Part shown: one piece after another, positions 45,301 to 58,300 of the stretch | How positions within the stretch are numbered: the first letter of the stretch is position 1 | How the letters are laid out: the number at the start of each line of letters is the position of its first letter | Source of the DNA: Delphinus delphis | Taxonomy: Eukaryota > Chordata > Mammalia > Artiodactyla > Delphinidae | Length of the DNA: 64,000 bases | Assembly (NCBI RefSeq): GCF_949987515.2 | Contig: NC_082689.1 | Coordinates: 11,275,501 to 11,339,500, forward strand | Reading direction: 5' to 3' | Translations under genes and position numbers: made by a program | Notes under the pieces: model-generated | The model's database searches: none | Seen by the model: only the letters and a program-made list of their open reading frames with translations | What the model was told of the DNA's origin: nothing

Positions 45301-48300
45301 ACTTTATGATGTTGTTGATACCTGGTACTTTCAACCTACAAAAACACAAGTTTCTTATGTTCAACCGAACAGCTGTTATTCTGAAATGTCTCATTCCAAA
45401 CTCCAAAGCTTAACTGTTCTCTAAACATGTATACCAAACGACTGACGTTCTACCATGTTTTACCATTTGGAAGAGATCTCACTTTAAAGCTGGGGAACTG
45501 GCATCTAACTTACCTGCTTGAATGCCAGTTAACGGCAGAATTTAAGACTGAAACACAGGAAACTTGACTCTGGTTTAGTACTTTCCAGAGTCCCAATCCT
45601 AAAGTTCAGTTAAAAAAAAACAAAAACAACCATTAGCATACTACTTAAGAAAAAAGTAAGAATTTGAATCTTTCCTCATTAAATAAGTGAGACTAAAATA
45701 AATATTAGTTTCCCCCTGGTGGGAGGGGAGGAAAGAGTGGTGGGAGTGGTGGTGGAATTACTGATTCTAAGGAAAGTAAATTTTCTTCTGGGTTCTGGTG
45801 ATGATTAATGAAAATAATTTAAACAACAAAAATGATAGAATAACTGAGACGGATATAGAAAAAATAATGGTGACTACTACCAGGAAATAAGATTAGGGGT
45901 GTGAAAAACTAAAACTAGTTCACTATTTGCCTTTTAAATTTCAATAGGTAGTAGAGTAACTAAAATCCAATTACAAAAAATACTGTCTTAAAACCAAGCT
46001 AGACCAACATGGATTTCGAGAACATCGAAATATATGGAAAAATAACCAAGTTAAACAAAGAGAACCAAGTTATAAAACCATACATTTAAAATAGGGAGGA
46101 CAGTAAGAGGCATTTAGAGAAAGAGGTATATAAAATAAATGTTAACATTTCTGAAAGACTATATAAAAACACAAGAAACTGTATTTCTCTGGGATGTGGG
46201 AATCAAGTCCCAGGAAGGAGGCATACTTTTTCACTTTGTATACTGCATACTTTTTAAACATCAAAAACATGTATTATTCTATGGTAACATATAAAAAAAC
46301 CTTTAAAGTCTTTAAAAAACCTGATTGTACCCACAGCATTCTATGAAACACTGTATAACATCAATTCGCAATCCTCTGCTGCCTTTTACTTAATGGTCAT
46401 TTAGTCAAAATTAGAAGGCTCCTTGGGGTGTTTGCTTTCTCTGTCCCTCCACTCAAGATTGAGGGAAATGTTGAGAATTTAGTTTAAGTTTTAACTCTCA
46501 TTGCCTAAACTGTAATTAAAAAATTAATCAATGGACATCTGAATCGCCAATTTTATCTAGGATCACTTTTCCTTGTTACAAAAGCCTGAATCAGTGCACT
46601 GTTTTCATTAAACTCTACAGCCCTGTGAGTTGGACAAAAGCACAGATTTCAAAAATATAGGTAAATATATATTGAGTTTTTATCCATTGGCATAAAATAA
46701 GCAAAATACATAGAGGTTATCAAGTTTGAAAGAAAAATACATTTTTGGCAAGAGTCTTCACCAGAAAATATCATCATGAATTCAAATCCTACAGGACTGA
46801 CTCCAAAATTAGAACAGCTAAGAGGTGGCATAAGAAGAGCCCTTTTATGTCTACTCAGGATTTGCCAATTCAAAGGCCTTAAAACACGTTTGAACGTTTG
46901 AGGCTCAGAACACTGTGAGTGGTAGGCTAGTGGCCACCTTGAGAGTGTGAATACCCTTCAAACTATATAAAATCGGAGTTTTTAAAACACTGTGATGGTC
47001 AAACAAAACCCAACTGCAGACAGAATTCAGAGTATATGCCATGAATGTGCAACCTCTACATTAGCACAATAACTGGACTTTTTAAAACCAGAATTCACAA
47101 TACTTGGGTCTTTCCAGATTAAATACTTCAGTGCCCAGTACACTTCTAGAAGTAAACTAGTGTTCAAATATTTTCTGGATTAACAACATAAAACAAAAGG
47201 TTCTTCAAATATTGGATACAATCACCAAATAACCAGTATATTTAATGAACTGGGTTGTGGGATTACACATCAGTGCTGTGTGCTGGAGCTGGCCTGCAAA
47301 GAAAGACTGGTGTGTGTCTCTTTCTAACACCAAATTTAATGATATCAGATTGGAAGGTGAAATCAGCCATGGTGAGAGTATTTATAACCACAATGTCAGT
47401 AAACACTACAAAACAGGGCACTTTTTCATAAGAGAAAAGCATTCACCACCACAATATATGACCAGTACATCTTGGTCATATTTTCATGTGTTCAAATATA
47501 CTACATAAAAATTTTAATGAATGACGTTTTAAAATATACAAAGAAAAAATTTTAACTAATGAAGATAAATTCAATACAACAGGCTAATGTAACACAAATG
47601 TTAGTAACAGCATCCTTTCAAAAGTAAATTTTACTGTCTAGGGCACAGACTTTATCAATAAAGTTGAAATGTTTCACAAAATAGGAGTCCCTGTGATACT
47701 TCAGATGTCTCTTTAGTTTAAAACCTGATCCACTAATTATCCCATTAATTTACTTGTGAAGTTTAAATAAAACCCTAGAGAATAAACCATACTGATATCA
47801 GCAAATTATGAAGAGAACCCAAATTAAAAATAATTAAGTTTAATTAGGTATATAGGATATAGAAAGCAATTCTCTCAGAATTTCCTAAGATTTTGTAAAA
47901 AATTGACTCACACATAAATGTAGACAGCATTTTAATCCAACAATATTATATTTGCTCCCCAGAGCAAAAGTTCTGTCATTAGCCTGTGCCTTGCTTCTTT
48001 CATCCTTAAAGTATGAGTCCACTTTAAGGACTGTATGAGATAATACACGAAACGCATTTAGCAAGTTTCTGATACACTGAAAGAGCTTAATAAGCCACAC
48101 ACTGTAATACCACCACCAGGTTCTTTTCAAGTCATTATTTTTGAAGAAATATATCTTTATAAACTCCCCTAGAGATTAATTTTCTGATGTAAGCCTGAGA
48201 CTACAAGTGGAGGTCAAACATGAGGTGAGTCATTCTGAACATGAGTTCAGCAGAGGAGCACAAATGTATGGACAAGGAGGCCCCAGAGGGAAGGCACAGG

Positions 48301-48613
48301 CCGGCCTGAGGACGGCAGCGTGTTCTGCGGTGTGTTCCAGCAGCAGCAGCAACAGAGCCAGAGCTTTCTGTGGTGCCTATGTACCGTAAGTTACCTTTTA
48401 CAAAGTCACTCTGTCTTCAAAAGAATTTTAAAACATTCTGTTTCAACGAGAAGCAACAAGTGCTCTCTCTAAAAATGGACAAGGTATAAAAAAAACACTG
48501 GGGGATAAAACCATAGCAAACCTCCTTCTTAAGAAGTAAACACATTCCTTTAATTGTAGCCGACTTCCTGGAGGGTAGTGATTTCTGTTAGAGAAATCCA
48601 ACTTTCATTTTAT

Positions 48614-48621
48614 ATATATAC

Positions 48622-48676
<55 letters not shown>
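48614..48676 (+). repeat. (TA)n(CA)n microsatellite
   Basis: Alternating TATATA passes into a CA run of about 20 units with one imperfect unit. Lies in the AGFG1 downstream/3' UTR region. Confidence 0.95.
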
Positions 48677-48679
<3 letters not shown>

Positions 48680-49087
48680 AAACAAAGCTAAAATTCTTTG
48701 TTAACTATAAGCATAGGAGAGAAAGAAATTATTCTTCGTTTTGAACTTTCTTTAGCAAGGTGTTTCAATTTTTAAATAGCTATTTGATACTCCCCCAAAA
48801 CAATTTCAAAGTGGTCAGAATAGTAAAAATTCCTAAATAAACACTCATAACCAGGAGTCAGAACTTGTAATATCCCTTTTAAAAAGGAGCTATTCACTAA
48901 TTTCATTATTATTGAAATACGGTCAAATAAAAAAGAAAACCCAGAAAACAGTGTTCAAAAAGTTTACAATTTCAAATGAAATTTCAATTCTCCCCACTAA
49001 GCCAACAAAAACACTTAGAAGTTCAGGGAGTAGTATATTTACCCTGAAACTAAACACTGTTGTTCCAGAAAATATAAACGTAAAGTG

Positions 49088-49562
49088 TAGTGTGGTCTCA
49101 GGACCCTTGAGGGTCCTCCCAAAACGCAAGGTCAAAACTATTTTCATAATACTAAAATGTTATATGTCTGTTTCACTCATGGTTCCACAAGTGCACAGTG
49201 GAGTTTTCCAGTGCCCACATGCCATGTCACATAAAAAGAACTGTCATGCAGAAGTAGTATGAGAATCCCACTGCTTCTATTAGGCCAGTTATTAAACAGA
49301 TGTGCAAAATGTAAAACAATGGTCTTCTAAATAACATTTGTGGAAAACAGTAATTTGTCATCAAAAAGGGTATTTATGTTAACATGTAATGGGTTTATTA
49401 TCATTATATTTAAATGAATAAACATGTTTTTAAAATATCTCAGTATTAATTTCTAATACAACAAATTCTGAGCGATATAAGTTACATAAACAAAAGCTCT
49501 TTGGGGATCTTCAATAACTTAAGAGTTAATAATAGTCCTGCGACCAAACTGTTTCAGAAGTC
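49088..49562 (-). mobile_element. hAT-Charlie-type element in the AGFG1 downstream region
   Basis: GAGGGTCCTCCCAAAACGCA, GGTCAAAACTATTTTCATAA, GTGGAGTTTTCCAG, TTAACATGTAATGGGTTTAT and AACAAAAGCTCTTTGGGGAT are in the order of a common mammalian hAT element. The same family occurs at 61253-62600 in the opposite orientation. Confidence 0.7.
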
Positions 49563-52265
49563 TTGGTACTGTGACAGGAAAGCAGCCAGTTAGTTACTGC
49601 TTCCATTTTACCAATTGACAGGAACTGTACCAACGAGGACGTGTACTGGGAGCAGGGCAAGTCACAAGTAAAGAAAGCACCGATGTGCTTCTTCACATTT
49701 ACAGAAAGAATTATTCGACAGAAGAAAGTGATTACCTAATCTCTATTTTCACAAAAATGAGAGAAAAATATGCCTTTAAACTTATCAATGAAGTTTGTCA
49801 CCCTAAAAGAAAAGAAAATTTTCTTTCCTCAGCAAACACAGGAGAGAAGACCTGATTCAACTAGTAAATCAGGAAACTCGAGTCTTCATCCTTACCACCT
49901 CTGAGTATTTTCTCCTCTTCAGTGCTCAACACAATTCTGACGGTCTGTGCAAAACCAGAAGCAAATCTGAAAGTCTAACTGAAGATTTTAATCCACATCA
50001 AATCTGGATCACTTCTTACAATAAGCATTTCAATTTCACAAGTTTTCATTTAAAGTCAACAAGAGTTCCCACTTAATTACAAACCTCAAGATTTACCCAG
50101 AAAAAAATAGTCTTTAAAATTATTTTATTAACAACTGTTTAATTTACTTGTTTCTCAGATGGAAAGCCTGGTAGGTTAATTGAATAATGGCCTACAATTT
50201 TATAGCATAACTTTGTACATGAGTTGATTGGGACCCAATACAATCTAAAACACAGGAATTCAAAGACATTTCTTAAGAATTCCCTCCATGAGAAGGGGTC
50301 TGGAAGGACACCCCAAAAATGCAGACATTTCAAGTATACACCAAGACACACCCAGACCTTTGCAGCATTCATTTAATTCTAAGAGGCATACTGCTCAGAA
50401 AAGGGGCAGAGATTTCCCAATTTTCTTGCTTATCAAAATAGTTCAGATAACCATACGTTCAGCTAGATATGCACTGGACAGCAATGTTTCAAGAAGTCTG
50501 GAACTCTACACAGATTTTAATATAGTATGAAAACAACTCCTGTAGTCACCATTCGAAAATGTATTCAACATGAATAAATAATGTTTGAGGAAACTGATGT
50601 TCACCTCTTTTAATACCAAGCTTTAGAAACAATTTAAATCATTATAAGAAAATTGTTCAAACATGTATCACATATTTATATATGTAACCTCACCTTTTCT
50701 TGATGACAAAGAGTCACAGTAATAGACAATTATCAGAAGAAGATGTAATATACTGATGCCCTCTAAGCTGGGCTGGCTGTCCCTACACTAACTGGTCTTT
50801 GACAATATATGCTCTTTTGGTCTGGGAAATCTATTAATCAAAACTTCACATAAAGACAAATGCATGAGCTCTAATGTATAGACATTGTGACTTATATGGG
50901 CTGCTCAAAGGCATTTTTTTAAAAAAAATATTACAAGTTTCTCAGTTGTGTTCTGTTTTGATGAGATTGCCAGATTATCGCTGGATGAATGAGGCATTAT
51001 ATAAATATTTAAACAGGTTCATTTGAATATTAACATAAAGTTATAACTAAACATTAGTATTGTTGCCTTTTTAAACAAAGTATTCTATAACTTTAAGGTA
51101 ACACTGGGTTCCAGTTTCTTTCCCCCTAGAAATGAACATAAACAAATGTCCTATTAATATCAGTTTGTCCAAACAAAGAAAACTGAGGTGCAATCATGTC
51201 ACAGTTAATGCATGTCTGCTTCCAATACATTCAAAGACAGTATTTAAAAAAAAAAAAAAAAAAATCAATAGTTAAAATAAGCCTTTTGCAGTCTGAGAAT
51301 TCAAGATACTTTAAAAAATTTGTAAATACACATACATGCAAATTCTTCATATATACAAATTTTCACAAAATTAAGAAGTTGCAAAGAAATCAGAAGGATT
51401 ACGGTGAATCTAACAAGCTACATTTAAATGCTTTACCACTGACATATTCCTGAACATAGCAGTTTTAATAAATTTTCTACATGGCCTTTTTATAAAATTT
51501 TCTCTTTTAGACATAAAAGTTAGTCACTAGAAGTCTTCTGAAATTCTAATTTAAGAATTCAAGATGTTCTCAATTCACTACTGATATTTAAGGCCACTTT
51601 GGTAAAGGCATTGCAGCAAGAACACAAAAACAATAGCATATTTTCTAGTATTTATTTTTTTTCACCTGCAAACTGTAGCAAAACATGATCAGCTTTATTC
51701 TGCAGACAGGTATCCCTCTACATTTTTAAAGAATTTAGGCATGTATAAATAGAAGAGCTCTTTAGAAAGGAAAAATTCAAGAATGAATAAAACCTTCCAA
51801 TTCTGACTCTGTAACTTTCCAGAAGCAATGGTTAAAGTGAGTTCAGGTCATTCATTCCAAGATATATGACAGCACCTTAAAAGTGGCTGATCTATTTCCC
51901 CAGTAACATTTCTCACATAACAATGTGTTAAAGTTACAAATACTGATATGCACAAATAACTAATTTCTAAGAAAAATATGTACAGTACTGCAGCATAATG
52001 AATGTGGTATCTGCAATAACTTAATATTAGCCAATTTTTAATATACATGATACCGCTACTTTTTTTGCCAATTCACAGGTTAAAAGTTGTTACTGGAGCC
52101 CTCTGTTTTGCACATATTTCCTGGTGTTTAATACACAATGCAGGCTTTTTAAAGACTTCTCTTGTGTTTAAAGCTAAAATCAGTGAAACAAGACAACAGT
52201 GCAAGAGGCGGAGAGATGTAATGTGACCATGTAAAAGTCCTTTCCAGTAAAGTGTCTATATAAGG

Positions 52266-52325
52266 CTATAAGAAAGGATTGGTTGATGAGCTTCCTGTTG
52301 GAAATTGTCCTGTCGGTGCACCAGT
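52266..52325 (-). CDS. AGFG1: AGFG1 final coding segment and stop
   Basis: 60 nt coding part of the last exon, after a CCTTTAG acceptor: TGAPTGQFPTGSSSTNPFL followed by TAG at 52266-52268. The protein ends in a C-terminal NPF-Leu, the position typical of a strong EH-domain ligand. The 3' UTR continues to lower coordinates. Confidence 0.96.
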   Translation of the reverse strand, partial: TGAPTGQFPTGSSSTNPFL

Positions 52326-55300
52326 CTAAAGGAAAACATAAGACAAAATAAATAAATAAGAGTGTGTGGAGAAAATATGAACATATTTAATGTTATTTAA
52401 TTAAACTAGATTTAATTAAATAGTATTTAGATTAGGAATTATTTCATAATTATTGGCAATCATATTTATTCATTATTGTTATTAGCAATATACTGTAATA
52501 AAGCGATAGGTATCAGGCACTGTGTTGTGCCTATTTATATCCATTATTTCATATAATTCTCATAATAGATTCTAAGAAGGGACCTGGCCCTAAGAAAATG
52601 CATTTATGATTCAAACCAAACCTGACTCCAGGATTCCTTTTTCACATTGTTCACTAAATCTACAGCCTCTCATAAAGCATTATTTTGACTAGAAAGCAGA
52701 CAAGTTTCATGTCTAAAATAGCTTATTAACTGTCAGTGCTTTGATTTGCAACTGATTAATGTGTTTTCTGGGGTATTTTTTTGAATTTTATTTTTTTATA
52801 CAGCAGGTTCTTATTAGTTATCCATTTTATACATATTAGTGTGTACATGTCAATCCCAATCTCCCAACCAATTCATCACACCACACCCCCAGCCCGCCAC
52901 TTCCCCCCCTTTAATGTGTTTTCTTAAAAAGGGATCGTGCACAATGGCTGCCTCGGATCTGTATAATCTTGCAGAATACCAAAGAGCATCTAGGAGGAAT
53001 CACATCCTGCTTTTCCCAATTTGAAAACAATGCAACAACTTAGAAAGTGCTTAAAATTGCATCTCACTTACCATAAAAGGATTACTAGATACTCCAGCAG
53101 CTGCAACTTGACCAAAAGGGGTTACCACTGGCTTTGTTTGTCCAAATGCTGCAAAACCTGCACCTTGTTTAAAAAAACCCACCAATTATAACCATACCTC
53201 TGAGACAATCTGATGCTTATAAAGCTTCATAATGAGTTTCAGAAAAATTCCTACCAGAGCAACAATAATAAAAAAAATCCATGTTAAACTGTTGAGTCTC
53301 ATGCTCTTTCAAATAGCAGTTAAACTTCCACTGGCATGTCTTAAAGAACTTACATGGACTCTCCAGAAATGGTTAATTCCAGTTTGTCTCAGCTACGTAA
53401 ACTGCTGACAAAGGATTTAATGAAGAGATAAGCTTGTGACTATTTGAGAAGGGCTGTGATCCAGGTATTTCAAACTTTAGCAAATGAGTGAAATGGGCTC
53501 CCCCCCACCAAAAAACAACAAAACCCCAAAAAAACACCCCAAAAACAAAAACTGGTCTCTAGTGAATTTTCCTGAAAACAAGTAACAAACTCCAACCACA
53601 ACACAGTCACCTATTTAGAAAATGAGTTTATGTCACCAAAAAACCCCCAAAACAAAAAACGTACACAAAATGGAACAAAAACAGTTCTCCAAAACAAAAC
53701 ACTCTAGGTCTATAAAGTTTCCTTTTAAAATCAAGAGGCATATTAATAACACAGAAGGTATAAGAAAGACACTGGAGATTCTGAGTAAGAAGAGGTACTC
53801 TTTAGTCCCTGATTTCTCCTAAACCTATAATCTGGTCACAAAAACTACGAAATCACTCAATTTTCTGTGGCCCAAATCACCAAAGGCTTTTCTATATTTG
53901 TGTAGTAAACATTCAGCAGATAATGCTACAGCATTCTCTAGGTAAGTCTTTTTGTCCAAACATTCATATTATGAGACATAAAGGATACCTGCAGTGGACC
54001 TACAGCTAGCCAAATGTTAGCTCTTACCATTGGGCTGTTGAGAAAAGGCTGTCTGCTGAGGGAAAGCTGCTTGGGCTGGGAAGGCAGGCTGCTGGAAGCT
54101 GCCACTAAAGCTGGTGGGAAGACTGTAGGGCGTGGGAGTCCCAAACCCCGCAGGCATGCTCATGGATGCCGTGCCGAAGGTCGCCGCTGGCAGGAGAAAA
54201 GAAAGGCTGGTCACTTACGAAGGGTAGGTTTTCGTATATATACGCATTCTCAACGTTATGAAACAGACATCATTTACCTTAAAAACAGTATGATGTATTT
54301 TAAACTCCAAAACTCCCAACAAACTTAATAGTAAGTTTTAGCTCCAGTTTAACATAATCTATATTTGTTCTCCTGAAACCAATGACCAGAATGAAACTAA
54401 TAAAGCTATCATTTGAAATCACAAGAAAACTTCTCAGAGTAATTATATACAGTTAGAGTCTAAACAGCAGTCTACTTTTTAAAGTCCATCATCATGCTAT
54501 TCACATGTATACTCGTATATACATTTTTAAGTTTTGTTTTGCTATATGCAGTAAAATAGTCAAACATTTAATTGTATCCAGTGAATTGTCTGCTATAATG
54601 TAATATATGTGTTCCTGGAAAAACATTTAAAACCTCTGCAAAATAATTCACTATAAATAAAACTTACAGGAGAAATGGGGTCACAGGCAGGCCACTCAAA
54701 ACCTATGCAGCTTTCTAACCCAAGGCAAAAAAAAGGGGTGGGGCGGGGGGCGGTCCTAATAAAAACATTAACACAATTAAACTGAAAACATATGGACTCC
54801 CATTCCTTTTTTGGAAAGTAAATGAGCACTGCTTTGGACAAGGGGTATAAGGAAGGTTAGGTTAGGACTGATGAGTTATAGAAACTGGGGCAGAGTACAT
54901 AAAAATTGAACAGAAAGTGAAATAAGCATTCTTACAAGAGACAAAGAATGTAAGGTGAATGACACTGTGTCCAATAACTTCTCCATGGCTTGCCATGTCC
55001 AGCCACTATAACTCGATGGAATAAAGCATTCATTCACAAGTTGGGGAAATGCGTGTGTGAACTACAGCTATATATATACATGGTATGCTGCCATCACTCC
55101 CCCCATTTACGAATTACTTATGAACTAATTCACATTATTACATTATCATATTATTATATTATTTATATAAACACACATAGTAGCAGAACAGTATATTACT
55201 TTTTGCTAGTGAAGATTCAAAATGGAACCTTCCAACTATATGTTGTAGGAAAAGCCTAAGTGAAATAAGAGCCAATAATGGTGCTTTTAATACAGAACAC

Positions 55301-58300
55301 TAGAAATTACATACTGAAATATTTTCAGCATGATGCTATCAAAAAACATAACTCACTGAATTTCCTGATTTTAAGAAAAAATTACCAACTTGATGGCTGA
55401 TTTAAGGCACAAGAAATTAATACTAAAAGTGCTACACATAATTATCTTTTATTTAAAAAAAAAACTAAAAATCATGTTACGGATGTTGCCCAACATAATT
55501 CTCATAATCCTAGTTTTTACAACAGTGCAATTCTCCACAATGAACCTAATTAGATTTTCCAATTTTAAATATTACTTTTTATTATTGATAAGAAAAAAGG
55601 GGAACTAAGCCACTGGGAAGCAAGTGAATTAAAGAATAATAAGCACACTGCAAGGGAAACAGGAGGGTTTCAGAACAGACAACAATGCACTGACATAACT
55701 TTGACAAATCACTTTTTAAGAAAGCAGTATAAAGCAAAAGTTGGATACAGTTAAGCAAAACCAAACTCCATGGAATAATGTGGTAAAATGGTTTGGTGCA
55801 TCGAAAAGGTGTGTCACTCAAAGTACTATGAATTCAAACTTAAGAAAAATAATTGAGAAAGCCATTAACATTCTAATGTTACCATGGAGGTAAGCAATAT
55901 GCTTTTCAGTATTAAAACGCCACAGAAGATTTTCATGTAACTTTAAATATAATATATTCCCAATGCCACACATCCATGACCACTCCATTTTAAAACATGG
56001 AAAAAACTTAATTCCACATGCAGGGATCCAGAACACCAGCAGAAGCTTCCACAAGCAGGTAGACAAATTGCCACACAAATCTAGATATTAGTTGTGGCCA
56101 CCTACCAAAATGAGCGTGAGGAAACACTTGAGAATGCATTGCTCCAGAAAGGCCTTATGGAAAGCCATAAAGAGACCAATGTCAATTAACTTATGAATAG
56201 CTACTGGCAAAATAAAAGTAAATTTGTTTCATTAAAATGTTCTAAAATTAGAATATACTGTTACAAAGTAGATAGCATAAGAATACATAATAAAGACACA
56301 TCCAACAGAGTCTTTTTATTTCAACTATATTCATGACAGTAGTATTTACACTGTCTGAAATAAAGGGGAGATTAGAATACCAGAAAAACAAAATATCAAA
56401 TGAAGAAACATTTAGGAAATCCATCTTTTAAACAAATAACATTTTTTTCATGTGAAGATACAATAATACCCATAAAAAGACTTTCTAGGCCTCACCACTT
56501 ACATCCAAAAATGCTATTCACAGGATCATCTAAAATGATCTAGCATCTACCTTTAGCATCTAAAAATTCAAATCTAAAAAACTAAAAATAAAATAAAACT
56601 CAAATCTTGGAGAAAGCACTTGAATAATGTTTGATTGTTTTATTTATGACTCCATACATTAACTAGAAAAGCCTAATGATAACTCAAGTGAATTAAATAT
56701 TATGCAGGAAAAATTATTCAATGTAGTTCATTAGAAAGGCGAGCAGCACTTTCAGTTTAAAATATGATGGCTAAAAAGAGAAAAGAAAAATACATCTTGT
56801 GCAGATCTTACCTGGCATGACTGAGGTCAGACAGGTTACATATAAATAAATGTAATTAACAGAAAACAAATTTAGGTTGTTAAGTACCAGAACCGCTGTT
56901 TTAACCATCTGGAGTGGGGTTGTTTCTAAAATATATGGCCATGCATTTTAAATTAACATACTTAACACCAACTAAATTTGGGGAAACAAGGCGACTGAGA
57001 GATTAGAGTGGTTCTGTCTCGGTTCTGTAGTTTTCTACTTACAGGATACCACAACTTCTTTAAGCCTCAGTTTCGTCATTTGCAAACAGGGGGTGGAGGG
57101 ACAGGGATAGTATAATACATATCTACTTTACAAAGCTGCTGTGATTAAAAGTGCTACAGGGTCAATATCCAAGGAGTGTTATTTTTTCTTGCTAACTTAA
57201 AAAGATGTTTACAGCGTGTTCTAAATTCAACAAAAGGCTGATTGAGGGGGAAGGGTTTTGAAACAAGCTTGGTCACTTTATCTCCTTTCTTAGAGCACTT
57301 TATAAGCTCTGAGAAATCCTGCATTAATAATACTGGTTAAATTTTGTTTAACTCAGCATTTCCCATATATATTTGGGCATAGAATCCCTTTCCATGAAGC
57401 ACTGATAACACCATCTCAGGACACATGTTCTACAAAATAGGCTTTGGCAAAAACTGACTTTTAGTCCACAGTGATTGTTAACCAGTATTAATTTCTGTAC
57501 CTCAATCTGCAACAATGATGCCTAGTCCTGGGCTGCTATAAAAATATTTTAGACTTGTTTTAACAACTTTTTGATAATATAATTCACATATCATACAATT
57601 TGTCCACTTAAAAGGTAGAATTTAGTGTTCTTTTTTAACATTATTCACCAGGTGTACAACCATCATCACAATCTACTTTCAGAACATTTCATACCCCCCT
57701 CACTAAAAGAAATTCCATACCTATCAGCTCTCCATTTTGCCCCACCTACTTTCTATAGATTTGCCCATTCTGGACAGATTATAAATGGAATCATACATTA
57801 TATGTCACTCTGTGACTAACTTCCTTTATTTAGCCTAATGTTTTCTAGGTTCATCCGTGTTGTACCACGTATCAGTACATGCCATTACTTTTTATTATCA
57901 AACAAATTCCACTGTACGGCTATACCACATTTGGTTTATTCATCCATCAGTGGATGGACACCTGGGTTGTTTCCACTTTTTGGCTATTAGGAATAATGCT
58001 GCTGTGAACATTTGTATACAAGTTTTTGTGTGGATATATGTTTCATTTACTTTCCTATGAGTGGAATGAGCGGAACCAGTGGAAACAGTGCTGGTTTAGA
58101 AGCACTCTGGGTACTAACACTAGATTAGTCATTGATTAATTTTGGACCCTTAAGGTGGGGTGGGGGGGGGGAATCTTTTAAAATCATTTTTTCATTAAAT
58201 GAATATTAGAAAATAAAGGTACTCATTCAGGGACAAAGGAGAGATTTAAGAGTTATAAGAGAATTTCCTAATAACCGAAAATTATATTAACTTTATTAAT

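Larger units (their letters stand above)
44500..52265 (-). other. AGFG1: Probable AGFG1 3' UTR and downstream sequence; no coding genes seen
   Basis: AT-rich DNA immediately after the AGFG1 stop. No convincing ORF, and repeats are sparse compared with 4-30 kb: one hAT remnant (49088-49562), a TA/CA microsatellite (48617-48674) and a weak MIR (about 45110-45300). Mammalian AGFG1 mRNAs have a long 3' UTR, so much of this may be transcribed. Many AATAAA/ATTAAA candidates occur on the - strand and the true cleavage site cannot be picked by eye; the lower boundary given is arbitrary. Confidence 0.4.

Noticed and set aside
48290..48390. Short CAG-rich ORF as a coding exon
   Set aside because: Only a few CAG units, no splice context and no recognisable product; lies in the AGFG1 downstream region on the opposite strand.
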